Source of the DNA: an uncultured Verrucomicrobia subdivision 3 bacterium
GTDB lineage: Bacteria > Verrucomicrobiota > Verrucomicrobiia > Limisphaerales > UBA11358
Reading direction: 5' to 3'
Assembly: GCA_903944085.1 (NCBI GenBank)
Contig: CAJAQO010000329.1
Location: 1-36,744 of the forward strand
DNA: 36,744 bases
Shown here in pieces: positions 1-8,329 of the stretch; positions within the stretch are counted from its first letter, which is position 1, and each line of letters begins with the position of its first letter. Below the pieces are notes generated by a model. It was not told where the DNA came from. It worked only from the letters and a program-made list of their open reading frames with translations, and searched no databases. A program made the position numbers and the translations under genes.

Positions 1-1
1 C

Positions 2-343
2 CATCCGGCGGATGTGGAGGTCATTATGCCGCTGGTGCTCATCAATCCCGAAATCACGCCGGTCGGCCCGCCGATGACAGGCGGCGAGGGCTGCCTGAGT
101 TTTCCGGAAATTTTCGCGGAGATTACGCGGCCCGGCGTCGTGGATGTCAATGCGCTCGACGCGAAGGGCAAGCCGATTGCGTTCCGCTGCGGCGGCCTGC
201 TGGCGCGCGCGGTGCAGCACGAGACAGATCACTTGCATGGCCTGCTGTTCATTGACCGGATGGAAAAGAAGACCAAGGCGGAATTGCAGCCGGAACTCGA
301 CGAATTGCAGGCCAAGACCAAGGCGGAGCTGCAGGCGAAATAA
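2..343 (+). CDS. def: Peptide deformylase, C-terminal part (5' truncated by window)
   Basis: The reading frame is already open at base 2 and ends with TAA at 341-343, so the start lies upstream of the window. Two of the three peptide deformylase signature motifs are visible: EGCLSFP, which carries the metal-binding cysteine, and HETDHLHG, the HExxH metal site. The first motif (GxGLAAPQ) would lie before base 1. The enzyme removes the formyl group from the N-terminal methionine of new proteins in the cytoplasm. The C-terminus is extended by a charged tail in which KTKAELQ occurs twice, probably a helical extension. The family call is firm. The gene is incomplete here, and the internal GTG at 14 is not the real start. 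Confidence 0.93.
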   Translation, partial: HPADVEVIMPLVLINPEITPVGPPMTGGEGCLSFPEIFAEITRPGVVDVNALDAKGKPIAFRCGGLLARAVQHETDHLHGLLFIDRMEKKTKAELQPELDELQAKTKAELQAK

Positions 344-401
344 TCTGCGCCGCAAATTTCCGTTTTGTTCCCGGCGGCAACTGTGGCTAACTGAAGGGGC
401 C

Positions 402-2207
402 ATGACTGACTGCCCTGACTTAAACTTGCTGCCGGTTCCGAAGACGGCGCGCATTTGCCCCGGCACGTTCTCGCTGCCCAAACATCCGTCGTCCGCCGCC
501 ATCCAGATCATTCGCGGCGGTTCCGCGCCCAAGCAGCCTGAAGGCTATGCGCTGAAAATCTCAAAAAATGGCATCGAAATTTCATTCCACGAACCCGGCG
601 GTTTGCGCGCGGCCACGGCGACCTTGCGGCAATTGCTGCGCGCGCACGGCCGTCGCCTGCCTTGCCTGAAAATCCGCGACTGGCCGGATTTTGCGCGGCG
701 CGGCGTGATGCTCGATATTTCGCGCGGCCGCGTGCCGAAGCTGGCAACCCTGCTCGACCTCGCCGAAAAACTCGCCGATTTCAAAATCAACGAGCTACAG
801 CTTTACACCGAGCACACATTCGCTTACCGCAATTACCAATCCGTCTGGCAAAGCTGGGGCGCGCTCACGGCGAAGGAAATTCAAATCCTCGACGCGCGCT
901 GCCGCGAACTCGGCATTGACCTGGTGCCGAATCAAAATTCCTTCGGCCATCTGCGCTATTTTCTGGCCGACCCGCGCCTGAAAAAATTGGGCGAACTGGC
1001 CGAGCCTTACGAGGCCGAGACGAAGGATTTTCTCCGCCGCCCGACCACGCTCGCCCCGAATCATCCCGGCACCCTGCCCTTTTTGCGCGGGCTTTTCGAT
1101 GAACTGCTGCCGAATTTTTCCAGCGAGTTCTTCAACATCGGCGGCGACGAGACCTGGGACTTGGGCAAAGGCCGGAGCCAAAAATCATGCGCGGCCAAAG
1201 GCAAGGGCCGCGTCTATTTTGATTTTCTCAAAAATATTCATCGCGAAGTTTCCGGCCGGGAAAAAAACATGATGTTCTGGGGCGACATCATTTTGAAATA
1301 CCCGGCGCTCATTCGCGAGCTGCCGAAAAATGTCATCGCGCTGAACTGGGGCTACGAGGCGGATCATCCGTTTGCCAAGGAAGCCGCGCAATTTGCGCGG
1401 GCAAAAATCCCGTTTTACGTCTGCCCCGGCACCTCGACCTGGCAAACGCTGCTGGGCCGGCATGACAACGCATTCGCCAATTTGCGCGCCGCCGCCCAGG
1501 CTGGAAAAAAATTCGGTGCCATCGGTTTTCTCAACACCGACTGGGGCGATGGCGGCCATCCGCAGCCATTGGCGGTAAGCTGGCCGTTGTTCGCCGCCGG
1601 CGCGGCGCTGGCGTGGAATGCGACAGCGCTGGACGAACGCCAGCTGCTGGCCGTTTTGAGCCGCGATGTGTTTGAAGACCCCACGGGCAAAATCGCCGCC
1701 GCCGGACACCAACTGGGTTTTGCCCATCTGAAGCTCGGTGTTAAAGCGATGAATGAAACGCCGCTCGGCACGGTTATCGCCGCGCCGAAGCCGGCCGACC
1801 GCGAACTGTTTTGCCGCAACGGATTGAAATGGTTCGCCAAAATCCCGGCGAAGAATATTGCCGCCGCGTTGAATGAAATTCAGAACCAGCGGATCGCCTT
1901 GCGGCAGGCGAAGCCGCATTCTGATGCTGGAATCATCCTGGCGGAGGAACTGGATTTGGCCGCGCGCATGGCGGAACAGTCCTGCCGGTTCATGCAGTGG
2001 CAGCAGGCTGTCGCCGCCGGGAAAAAGGCCGAGGCGAAACGGCTGGCGCAAGCCGGCGTCCGCGCGCTGCGCCAACTGGATAAAGATTTCAACGCATTTT
2101 GGCCCGTCAGGAACAAGGCGACGCCAAAACATTGTTCGCCGTTTTTGCAGTGGCGGATGAAGGATTATTCGCGCGGCCACACCGGCAATTCCCTGCCGGC
2201 CGATTGA
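402..2207 (+). CDS. Glycoside hydrolase family 20-type beta-N-acetylhexosaminidase
   Basis: The protein has 601 residues. The ATG at 402 is preceded by GAAGGGG at suitable spacing; the frame is open further upstream, but that part overlaps the deformylase gene. An N-terminal alpha/beta domain (about residues 1-95) leads into a TIM-barrel beginning at RRGVMLDISRGRVP. The GH20 acid/base pair is recognisable as GGDE at residues 247-250 (D249, E250); the residue usually His two positions before the GG is Asn here. GH20 enzymes release terminal GlcNAc or GalNAc by substrate-assisted catalysis. No signal peptide is seen, so it probably acts in the cytoplasm on imported chitin, peptidoglycan or glycan fragments. 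The C-terminal 150 residues are helical and unassigned. It lies 58 bp after def and may be co-transcribed. Confidence 0.82.
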   Translation: MTDCPDLNLLPVPKTARICPGTFSLPKHPSSAAIQIIRGGSAPKQPEGYALKISKNGIEISFHEPGGLRAATATLRQLLRAHGRRLPCLKIRDWPDFARRGVMLDISRGRVPKLATLLDLAEKLADFKINELQLYTEHTFAYRNYQSVWQSWGALTAKEIQILDARCRELGIDLVPNQNSFGHLRYFLADPRLKKLGELAEPYEAETKDFLRRPTTLAPNHPGTLPFLRGLFDELLPNFSSEFFNIGGDETWDLGKGRSQKSCAAKGKGRVYFDFLKNIHREVSGREKNMMFWGDIILKYPALIRELPKNVIALNWGYEADHPFAKEAAQFARAKIPFYVCPGTSTWQTLLGRHDNAFANLRAAAQAGKKFGAIGFLNTDWGDGGHPQPLAVSWPLFAAGAALAWNATALDERQLLAVLSRDVFEDPTGKIAAAGHQLGFAHLKLGVKAMNETPLGTVIAAPKPADRELFCRNGLKWFAKIPAKNIAAALNEIQNQRIALRQAKPHSDAGIILAEELDLAARMAEQSCRFMQWQQAVAAGKKAEAKRLAQAGVRALRQLDKDFNAFWPVRNKATPKHCSPFLQWRMKDYSRGHTGNSLPAD

Positions 2208-2253
2208 TCCGCGTTCCGCCAGTTTTCTGAAACTTCAGCCGCCAAGCCGCGAT

Positions 2254-2296
2254 AAAAAACCAACGCGCCCGCCGGCAAAGCCAGCGGACGCGTTGG
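2254..2296 (-). terminator. Rho-independent terminator of the pgk-tpiA-secG operon
   Basis: On the minus strand a long GC-rich stem with arms CCAACGCG and CGCGTTGG, extended by a second paired block (CCGC-GGC with GCC-GCGG) around a TTT loop, is followed by six T residues. It lies 18 bp beyond the secG stop codon. This is a textbook intrinsic terminator. Confidence 0.9.
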
Positions 2297-2313
2297 GTGA
2301 AAATAATGGCCGG

Positions 2314-2733
2314 TTATTTTGCCGCGTTCGTCGCGGCGCTGACAGCGGTATTCGTCGCGGTCAGGGGAATTGTGGAAAGCAGATTGTTGGCCGCCGGCGG
2401 CGCGGCTTGCGGCTTGGGCTGAGTCACCACGGCAGACTGCTGCTGTTTTTGTTCCACCAGCGTGGTGAATTGCGACGAGCTGTTGTCGCTGCGGATCTTG
2501 CTTTGCAATATTCCCAGGAACAACGACAGCCCCAGAAAAATGATGGCCGTGTATTTGGTGATTTTGGTCAGCGCATTGCCCGAACCGGCACCAAACAGCG
2601 CGTCCGCCGTGCCGCCGCCGAACGCCATGCCGACGCCGGCGTCTTTTTTCGGCAGCTGCACCAGCACCAGCAGGATCAGCAACACGCAGTTCAGGACCAG
2701 CAACAAGGTTAAAAAGCCTACGACAAAACTCAT
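2314..2733 (-). CDS. secG: Preprotein translocase subunit SecG
   Basis: The 139-residue protein has two hydrophobic segments (about residues 3-27 and 60-80) joined by a Gly-rich loop containing LVQLPKKDAGVGMAFGGG and LFGAGSGN. This matches SecG, in which a conserved Leu/Gln segment and the FGxG...LFG...G loop sit between the two membrane helices. SecG binds SecY and SecE and assists SecA-driven export. The C-terminal 55 residues are rich in Gln, Ala, Asn and Thr and have no clear domain; such tails vary between phyla. It begins 12 bp downstream of tpiA and is the last gene of the pgk-tpiA-secG operon, an arrangement known from many bacteria. Confidence 0.93.
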   Translation of the reverse strand: MSFVVGFLTLLLVLNCVLLILLVLVQLPKKDAGVGMAFGGGTADALFGAGSGNALTKITKYTAIIFLGLSLFLGILQSKIRSDNSSSQFTTLVEQKQQQSAVVTQPKPQAAPPAANNLLSTIPLTATNTAVSAATNAAK

Positions 2734-2745
2734 AATGGTTGGATG

Positions 2746-3510
2746 TTAAATGGAATTCTTGATGATGTCAGCAAAACTTCTGGCTTCCAGCGCCGCGCCG
2801 CCGACCAGCGCGCCGTCCACGTCCGGCTGGCTCATGAGTTCCTTGGCGTTGTTCGGCTTCACGCTGCCGCCGTATTGGATGCGGACTTTCTTGGCGGTGG
2901 CCTCGTCAAACATTTTCGCAAGCTGCGCGCGGATGAACGCGTGGGCGTCCTGCGCCTGCTGCGTGGTCGCGGTCTTGCCGGTGCCGATGGCCCAGACGGG
3001 TTCATAAGCCACGACGGTTTCCACCATCTGTTCCTTGGTCAAGCCGGCGAGGCTGCCGCGCACCTGCGTTTCCAAAACCTTTTCCATGTGGCCGCCTTCA
3101 CGTTCCGCGAGCGTTTCGCCCACGCAGACAATCGGCTTCAGGCTCGCGGCATGGACGGCTGCCGCCTTCTTGGCGATGAGCGCATCGGATTCTTTCTGGA
3201 ACTGGCGGCGTTCGCTGTGGCCGAGGATGACGTAGCGCACGGAAAATTCCTTCAACATGCCCGCGCAGATTTCGCCGGTGAACGCGCCGAAATTGTTCTC
3301 GCTCATGTTTTGCGCGCCGAGGCGGAGGTTGGAGTCAATGATCGCCTTGGAAACTTCGCTCAACGCCGTAAACGGCGGCGCGACGACGATGTCCACTTCC
3401 TTCACGCCTGCGAGGTCGCGCTTGAGGTCGGCGACGAGGTTCAGCGCCTCGGCGACGGTCTTGTTCATCTTCCAGTTGCCGGCAATAATCAGTTTTCTTT
3501 CTTTGTTCAT
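2746..3510 (-). CDS. tpiA: Triosephosphate isomerase
   Basis: The protein has 254 residues, normal for the family. It interconverts dihydroxyacetone phosphate and glyceraldehyde 3-phosphate in glycolysis. All catalytic elements are visible: GNWKMN with Lys14, ILGHSERR with the electrophilic His98, AYEPVWAIGTGKTAT with the base Glu170 and the start of mobile loop 6, and YGGSVKPNN for phosphate binding. The frame is open 15 codons upstream of the chosen ATG at 3510, but that extension is the acidic low-complexity translation of an intergenic repeat, and family alignment favours MNKERKLIIAGNWKMN. The gene lies between pgk and secG on the minus strand. Confidence 0.97.
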   Translation of the reverse strand: MNKERKLIIAGNWKMNKTVAEALNLVADLKRDLAGVKEVDIVVAPPFTALSEVSKAIIDSNLRLGAQNMSENNFGAFTGEICAGMLKEFSVRYVILGHSERRQFQKESDALIAKKAAAVHAASLKPIVCVGETLAEREGGHMEKVLETQVRGSLAGLTKEQMVETVVAYEPVWAIGTGKTATTQQAQDAHAFIRAQLAKMFDEATAKKVRIQYGGSVKPNNAKELMSQPDVDGALVGGAALEARSFADIIKNSI

Positions 3511-3520
3511 AGTTTTTAAA

Positions 3521-3580
3521 TCATGCTCATCCTCGTCCTCATCCTTCATCCTCAATGTTGATTTATGAGGATGAGCATGA
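3521..3580. repeat. Inverted repeat between pgk and tpiA
   Basis: A perfect 14-bp inverted repeat, TCATGCTCATCCTC at 3521-3534 and GAGGATGAGCATGA at 3567-3580, is separated by 32 bp. The loop and flanks carry further related CTCATCCT/GGATGAGG tracts that allow alternative pairings. It fills most of the 86-bp pgk-tpiA spacer. It is not followed by a T-run, so it is not a normal terminator; mRNA processing or stabilisation is possible. Confidence 0.7.
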
Positions 3581-3596
3581 CGATGAGGAGGATAAA

Positions 3597-4841
3597 TTAC
3601 TTCTCGCTCAACGCCGCCACGCCGGGCAGCACCTTGCCTTCGAGAAATTCCAGCGACGCGCCGCCGCCGGTCGAGGTGTGCGACACTTTCTTGTCCGCGC
3701 CGTATTTCTTCGCGGCCGTCGCCGTGTCGCCGCCACCGATGACCGTCGTCGCGCCGACTTGCGTGGCCGCCACGATTGCGTCAGCCATGGCTTTAGTGGC
3801 TTTCTCAAAAGCCGGATATTCAAACACGCCCGCCGGGCCGTTCCAGATGATGGTCTTGGCACGCTTGATGGCGTCAAGGAACAAGGCCGTAGATTTCGGC
3901 CCGACATCCAAGCCCATCCAGCCGTCCGAAATGCCCGAGGCGTCGTCCGCCACTTTGACTTGCGCGTCCGCCGCGAACTTGTCGCCGCACACGTAATCCA
4001 CGGGCAGGATGATCTTCTTGCCTTTTTCCTGCGCCTTCTTCATCAGGTCGGGCACGAGTTTCGCGCCCTCGGCATCGTAGAGCGAATTGCCGATGGGCAT
4101 GTTGTTGAGAACCTTCTTGAAAGTGAACGCCATGCCGCCGCCGATGATGATTTCGTCGGCCTTGTCGAGCAGGTTGTTGATGAGTTGAATCTTGTCCGCG
4201 ACCTTCGCGCCGCCGAGGATGGCGAGCAGCGGACGCTTCGGGTGGTCGAGCACCGCGCCAAACGCATCCAATTCTTTCTTCATCAAATAGCCGCACGCGC
4301 GCTGCGGCAATTGCACGCCGGTCATCGAGCTGTGATCGCGGTGCGCCGTGCCGAAGGCGTCGTTGATGTAAACATCGCCGAGCTTCGTGAGGCTGGCGCG
4401 AAACGCCTTCACCTTTTCGGGGTCGGCTTTGAGTTTGGTGCCATCTTCGAGTTTCACCTTGCCCTCTTCCTCGATGTGGAAGCGGAGGTTTTCGAGCAAA
4501 ATGACATCGCCTGGTTTGGCTTTGGCGCAGACGGCTTCGACTTCCGCACCGACGCAGTCGTTAAGAAATTGCACGGGTCTGCCAAGCAGCTTGGCGAGCG
4601 CATCGGCGACCGGCTTAAGGGAAAATTTTTCAATGCGCTTGCCATCGGGACGCCCGAGATGGCTCATCAGAATCACCGACGCGCCTTTGTCGAGCGCATA
4701 GCGGATGGTCGGCAAGGCGGCTTCGATGCGCTTGGTGTTGGTGATGGCACCGGTGACTTTGTCCTGCGGGACGTTGAAATCCACGCGGATGAGGACGCGC
4801 TTGCCCTTCAAATCGAGATCTTCAATAAACAGTTTGGCCAT
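3597..4841 (-). CDS. pgk: Phosphoglycerate kinase
   Basis: The 414-residue protein carries the Pgk hallmarks: RVDFNVPQ near the N-terminus, SHLGRPDGK, the HRDHSS segment, and the C-terminal nucleotide-binding motifs GGGDTATA and [13 protein letters not shown]. It transfers phosphate from 1,3-bisphosphoglycerate to ADP in glycolysis. The open frame extends 63 codons upstream, but [20 protein letters not shown] is the typical Pgk N-terminus, so the ATG at 4841 was chosen. It is the first gene of the pgk-tpiA-secG operon; no gap gene is adjacent in the window. The upstream 266 bp (4842-5107) contains the promoter region and a small hairpin with GCCGCC/GGCGGC arms, but no gene. Confidence 0.97.
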   Translation of the reverse strand: MAKLFIEDLDLKGKRVLIRVDFNVPQDKVTGAITNTKRIEAALPTIRYALDKGASVILMSHLGRPDGKRIEKFSLKPVADALAKLLGRPVQFLNDCVGAEVEAVCAKAKPGDVILLENLRFHIEEEGKVKLEDGTKLKADPEKVKAFRASLTKLGDVYINDAFGTAHRDHSSMTGVQLPQRACGYLMKKELDAFGAVLDHPKRPLLAILGGAKVADKIQLINNLLDKADEIIIGGGMAFTFKKVLNNMPIGNSLYDAEGAKLVPDLMKKAQEKGKKIILPVDYVCGDKFAADAQVKVADDASGISDGWMGLDVGPKSTALFLDAIKRAKTIIWNGPAGVFEYPAFEKATKAMADAIVAATQVGATTVIGGGDTATAAKKYGADKKVSHTSTGGGASLEFLEGKVLPGVAALSEK

Positions 4842-5107
4842 AAAATTAAAAATGTATGTGTTTGCCAAGCAAACAAGGCCGATGAGCTTATCAGAGGTTT
4901 CCCGCCAGTAAAGTGAATTTAACCGAAATTCCACCGTAGCATTAGCCGCCAAGCGACCCGGCAACGGCGGCTTTGAGTTCTGCTCTGGCCTTGGACTGCG
5001 CAAGGGATGCAACCGAAAGACCGCTCGCAAGCTCTAGCACGAGAACTTCAGCCGTGGATTGAAAAGGTCAAGACAAAGCAACGCGCGACAAAATAGTTTC
5101 AATCTGT

Positions 5108-6007
<900 letters not shown>

Positions 6008-6011
6008 GCGC

Positions 6012-7025
6012 TCAAGTCTCCTGCTTGTTCAGCCGCGCCGTTTCTTCCAGAACGATGGTTTTGAACTGCGGATCGGCCGGCAAAGCCTTCGGCGCTTCCT
6101 GGCCGAACAGTTCGCGGATGAATTTGCCGAGCGTCTCGTTGGTGGGGCCGTAGCCGGTGCCGTAGATGTAAAATTCCAAATCATACATCAACTGGTCGGC
6201 GGTGGCGTAACGGCGGTTCGGGTCATGCACGAGGCAGTGATGCAGAATGTCGTTGAGCTTGTCGTCAATCCGCGGATCGAGGATGCGAAAATCGGGAATC
6301 GGCTGGTTGAGGATGCGGTTGCGCGATTCCTCGGCGGTCGCGCCCTTGAAAATATTCCGGCCGAGCAGCAGGTGCGCGAGCACGACGCCGGCGGAAAAAA
6401 TGTCCGAACGCTTGTCGGTGATCTGAAAATCCGCCTGCTCGGGACTCATGTAATCCGGCTTGCCGGCGACGACTTCGCCTTCCTGGTCGGTGAGAAAACC
6501 CTTGGCTTTGGCGATGCCAAAATCCGTCAGCTTCACGTCGCCCTCAAACGCGATCATGATATTTTTGAAACTCACGTCGCGATGGACAATGCCCATCGGC
6601 CTGTTGTTTTTGTCCGTCTTGGCATGCGCGTAGGCGAGGCCGCGCGCGATGCGGCTGGTGATGAACACCGCGAGCTCCTTGGGCAAGGTCTTGCGTTTGT
6701 CCGCGAGCTGGTGGGTGAATTGTTCGAGATTCACCCCGCGAATCAGTTCCATGGCGATGAACGCGATGCCGTTCGTCTCGCCGAGTTGGTAAGTCTGGAC
6801 AATGTTCGTGTGAATCAAGTCCGCGACGAGCTTGGCCTCGCCGACGAAATTTTCGATGAACATCTTCTGGCTCGCGAAATTGGGCCGGATGATTTTGATG
6901 GCGACGCGCTTGACGAATTCGCGCGCGCCGCGCTGCTCGGCTTCATACACGATTCCCATGCCGCCCTCAAAAATTTTGCGGACGATTTCATAGCGGAATT
7001 CGTTCTGGATGGTGAAGAGCGCCAC
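6012..7025 (-). CDS. Hanks-type serine/threonine protein kinase
   Basis: The 337-residue protein is almost entirely one kinase domain. Visible elements are the Gly-rich loop FEGGMGIVYEA (residues 19-29), VAIK with Lys44, IVHRD with catalytic Asp150 and Asn155, DFG at 168-170, and PDYMSPEQ of the activation/APE segment. The catalytic loop reads HRDVSFKN rather than the common HRDLKPxN, a Ser-for-Lys variant also seen in other bacterial kinases. No transmembrane helix or extracellular sensor is visible, so it is a soluble cytoplasmic kinase. It is divergent from the HU gene (183 bp apart) and lies directly upstream of aguB. Its targets cannot be inferred from the sequence. Confidence 0.92.
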   Translation of the reverse strand: MALFTIQNEFRYEIVRKIFEGGMGIVYEAEQRGAREFVKRVAIKIIRPNFASQKMFIENFVGEAKLVADLIHTNIVQTYQLGETNGIAFIAMELIRGVNLEQFTHQLADKRKTLPKELAVFITSRIARGLAYAHAKTDKNNRPMGIVHRDVSFKNIMIAFEGDVKLTDFGIAKAKGFLTDQEGEVVAGKPDYMSPEQADFQITDKRSDIFSAGVVLAHLLLGRNIFKGATAEESRNRILNQPIPDFRILDPRIDDKLNDILHHCLVHDPNRRYATADQLMYDLEFYIYGTGYGPTNETLGKFIRELFGQEAPKALPADPQFKTIVLEETARLNKQET

Positions 7026-7170
7026 GGGTGCATGGTCGGAAATTGCCCCGCGAAGTCAAGCCTTGCGGCGGTTTGGCAATCAAAAAAACCGCTTTTTTTT
7101 TGATTTTTTCGCTTGCACGAAGCGCCCATTGGATTTTTACTCGACTCAAGTCTGGTGACAATTTCGGACT

Positions 7171-7208
7171 AAACAAACAACAACAAACAAACAACCAAGA
7201 CAACAAAT
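7171..7208 (+). promoter_or_regulatory. CAA-rich leader of the HU gene
   Basis: The 38 bases before the HU start codon consist almost only of A and C, as repeated AAC/CAA/CAAA units, with no Shine-Dalgarno-like purine tract. Such leaders are unstructured. CAA repeats are known to support translation without a Shine-Dalgarno sequence, so this is probably a highly expressed, SD-independent start. Confidence 0.55.
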
Positions 7209-7496
7209 ATGGCAAAAGCACTCTCCAAAGCTCAAATCGCCGCGCTCGTCGCGGAGAAAAACGGTCTGTCCAAGAAACAGGCCGTGGAAATCCTCGACCA
7301 CATCGCCGCGCTCGCCTACAAGCACGCGAAAGACACGTTCACGCTGCCCGGCATCGGCAAGCTCGTCCTGAAGAACCGCGCCGCCCGCATCGGCCGCAAT
7401 CCCAAGACCGGCGAACAGATCCAGATCAAGGCCAAGCGCGTCGTGAAGTTCCGCGTCGCCAAGGCCGCGAAAGACGCGATCCTCGGCACCAAGTAA
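7209..7496 (+). CDS. HU/IHF-family nucleoid DNA-binding protein
   Basis: The 95-residue basic protein matches HU in length and layout. An N-terminal helical dimerisation part (LSKAQIAALVAEKNGLSKKQAVEILDHI) is followed by the beta-ribbon arm containing GIGKLVLKNRAARIGRNP and KTGEQIQIKA, the DNA-clamping part. The Pro that intercalates into DNA in HU is present in RNPKTG. The C-terminus is Lys/Ala-rich. It would compact and bend the chromosome as a dimer. It is monocistronic, with its own leader and a strong hairpin terminator after the stop codon. Confidence 0.95.
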   Translation: MAKALSKAQIAALVAEKNGLSKKQAVEILDHIAALAYKHAKDTFTLPGIGKLVLKNRAARIGRNPKTGEQIQIKAKRVVKFRVAKAAKDAILGTK

Positions 7497-7513
7497 TTTC
7501 CATTACTTTCCGC

Positions 7514-7545
7514 AAAGAGCGCTCCGGCAACGGGGCGCTCTTTTT
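7514..7545 (+). terminator. Rho-independent terminator of the HU gene
   Basis: A 12-bp stem (AAAGAGCGC and GCGCTCTTT, extended inward by one G-U and two G-C pairs) closes a GGCAAC loop and continues into a T-run (TTTTT at 7541-7545). It lies between convergent genes. Confidence 0.9.
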
Positions 7546-8192
7546 CATTCGCCGAACAACGCAAGGTCCGCGTAGCTACCGGTCAGCTTCTGGCCCAAAC
7601 TGTCGCTGTCGGTCATCACGCCGATGCCCACGATTTTCGACATGGGCTGGCCGGGAAAAACTTTTTTCCAGTCGGCCGTCACGTCGCGTTCCTCGGCCAG
7701 CCATTGCCCGGCCTGCGCCCCGCCGGATTCCAAAATGAAAAGCTGCGCGCGGCCGGATTTGGGATGTGCCAGCACCGTGCCGGCCGGCTCCACATTCGCC
7801 CACAGATAATTCAGCGTGCGCGGCGGCCCGATGAACGTGTCAAATCCCACGAACACCCGCGCCGCGTGGTCGAACTTTTTCAGCTCCCGCTCCGAGCCGT
7901 TGGTATTCACGCCGTCAATTTTCCAGCGCCAACGCAGCGTCAGCCGCGCCGGCGGCGCAAAGTTCAATTTTCGACTGAAGGCGGAGCAGGAATGGTCCGC
8001 CGTGCCGCGCAGGATAAAATTTGTGCCGTCGGGAACAACCGTGTAGTCCGTGAGTTTCTTGAAAAAAGCGACGTTTTCCCAACCGCTCACGCGACCGGCC
8101 GAAAAATTTTCGGCGAAGAGAATCTGCTCCGCCAGCGCACGGCCTGCCGCCAGCGCCAAAACCAGCGCGGCCAGGAAAATTGTTTTTTTCAC
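7545..8192 (-). CDS. Exported DUF3047-family protein
   Basis: The protein has about 215 residues from the GTG at 8192. The frame also allows an ATG at 8240, but the GTG start gives a clean signal peptide (basic VKKT, hydrophobic core, cleavage near GRALA-E). The mature part matches DUF3047 proteins: a beta-rich fold with the recurring elements RWRWKIDG, AARVFVGF, LNYLWAN and IVGIGVMTDSDSLG. The function of this family is not known; it is thought to be periplasmic. It runs convergently towards the HU gene and divergently from the CHASE2 cyclase gene. The 137-bp spacer to the cyclase start presumably holds both promoters. Confidence 0.78.
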   Translation of the reverse strand: MKKTIFLAALVLALAAGRALAEQILFAENFSAGRVSGWENVAFFKKLTDYTVVPDGTNFILRGTADHSCSAFSRKLNFAPPARLTLRWRWKIDGVNTNGSERELKKFDHAARVFVGFDTFIGPPRTLNYLWANVEPAGTVLAHPKSGRAQLFILESGGAQAGQWLAEERDVTADWKKVFPGQPMSKIVGIGVMTDSDSLGQKLTGSYADLALFGE

Positions 8193-8329
8193 GGCGCAAA
8201 AATAACGGCTCCCGCCGTAAAACAGAAGTGACAATTCCATGACCGGCGCGCGCGGCGGCCGGCGCCCGGCTTTTTATTGCTTGAATTCGGGGCCGCCGCT
8301 TGCGAATTAACCCCCGGATTTTGCAACGC

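Noticed and set aside
144-401. Upstream extension of the GH20 gene
   Set aside because: This part overlaps the deformylase gene in another frame and translates to Arg-rich sequence; the ATG at 402 has a good ribosome-binding site.
4944-4971. Hairpin with GCCGCC/GGCGGC arms upstream of pgk as a riboswitch
   Set aside because: The stem is only 6 bp with a long loop and no conserved aptamer elements are seen.
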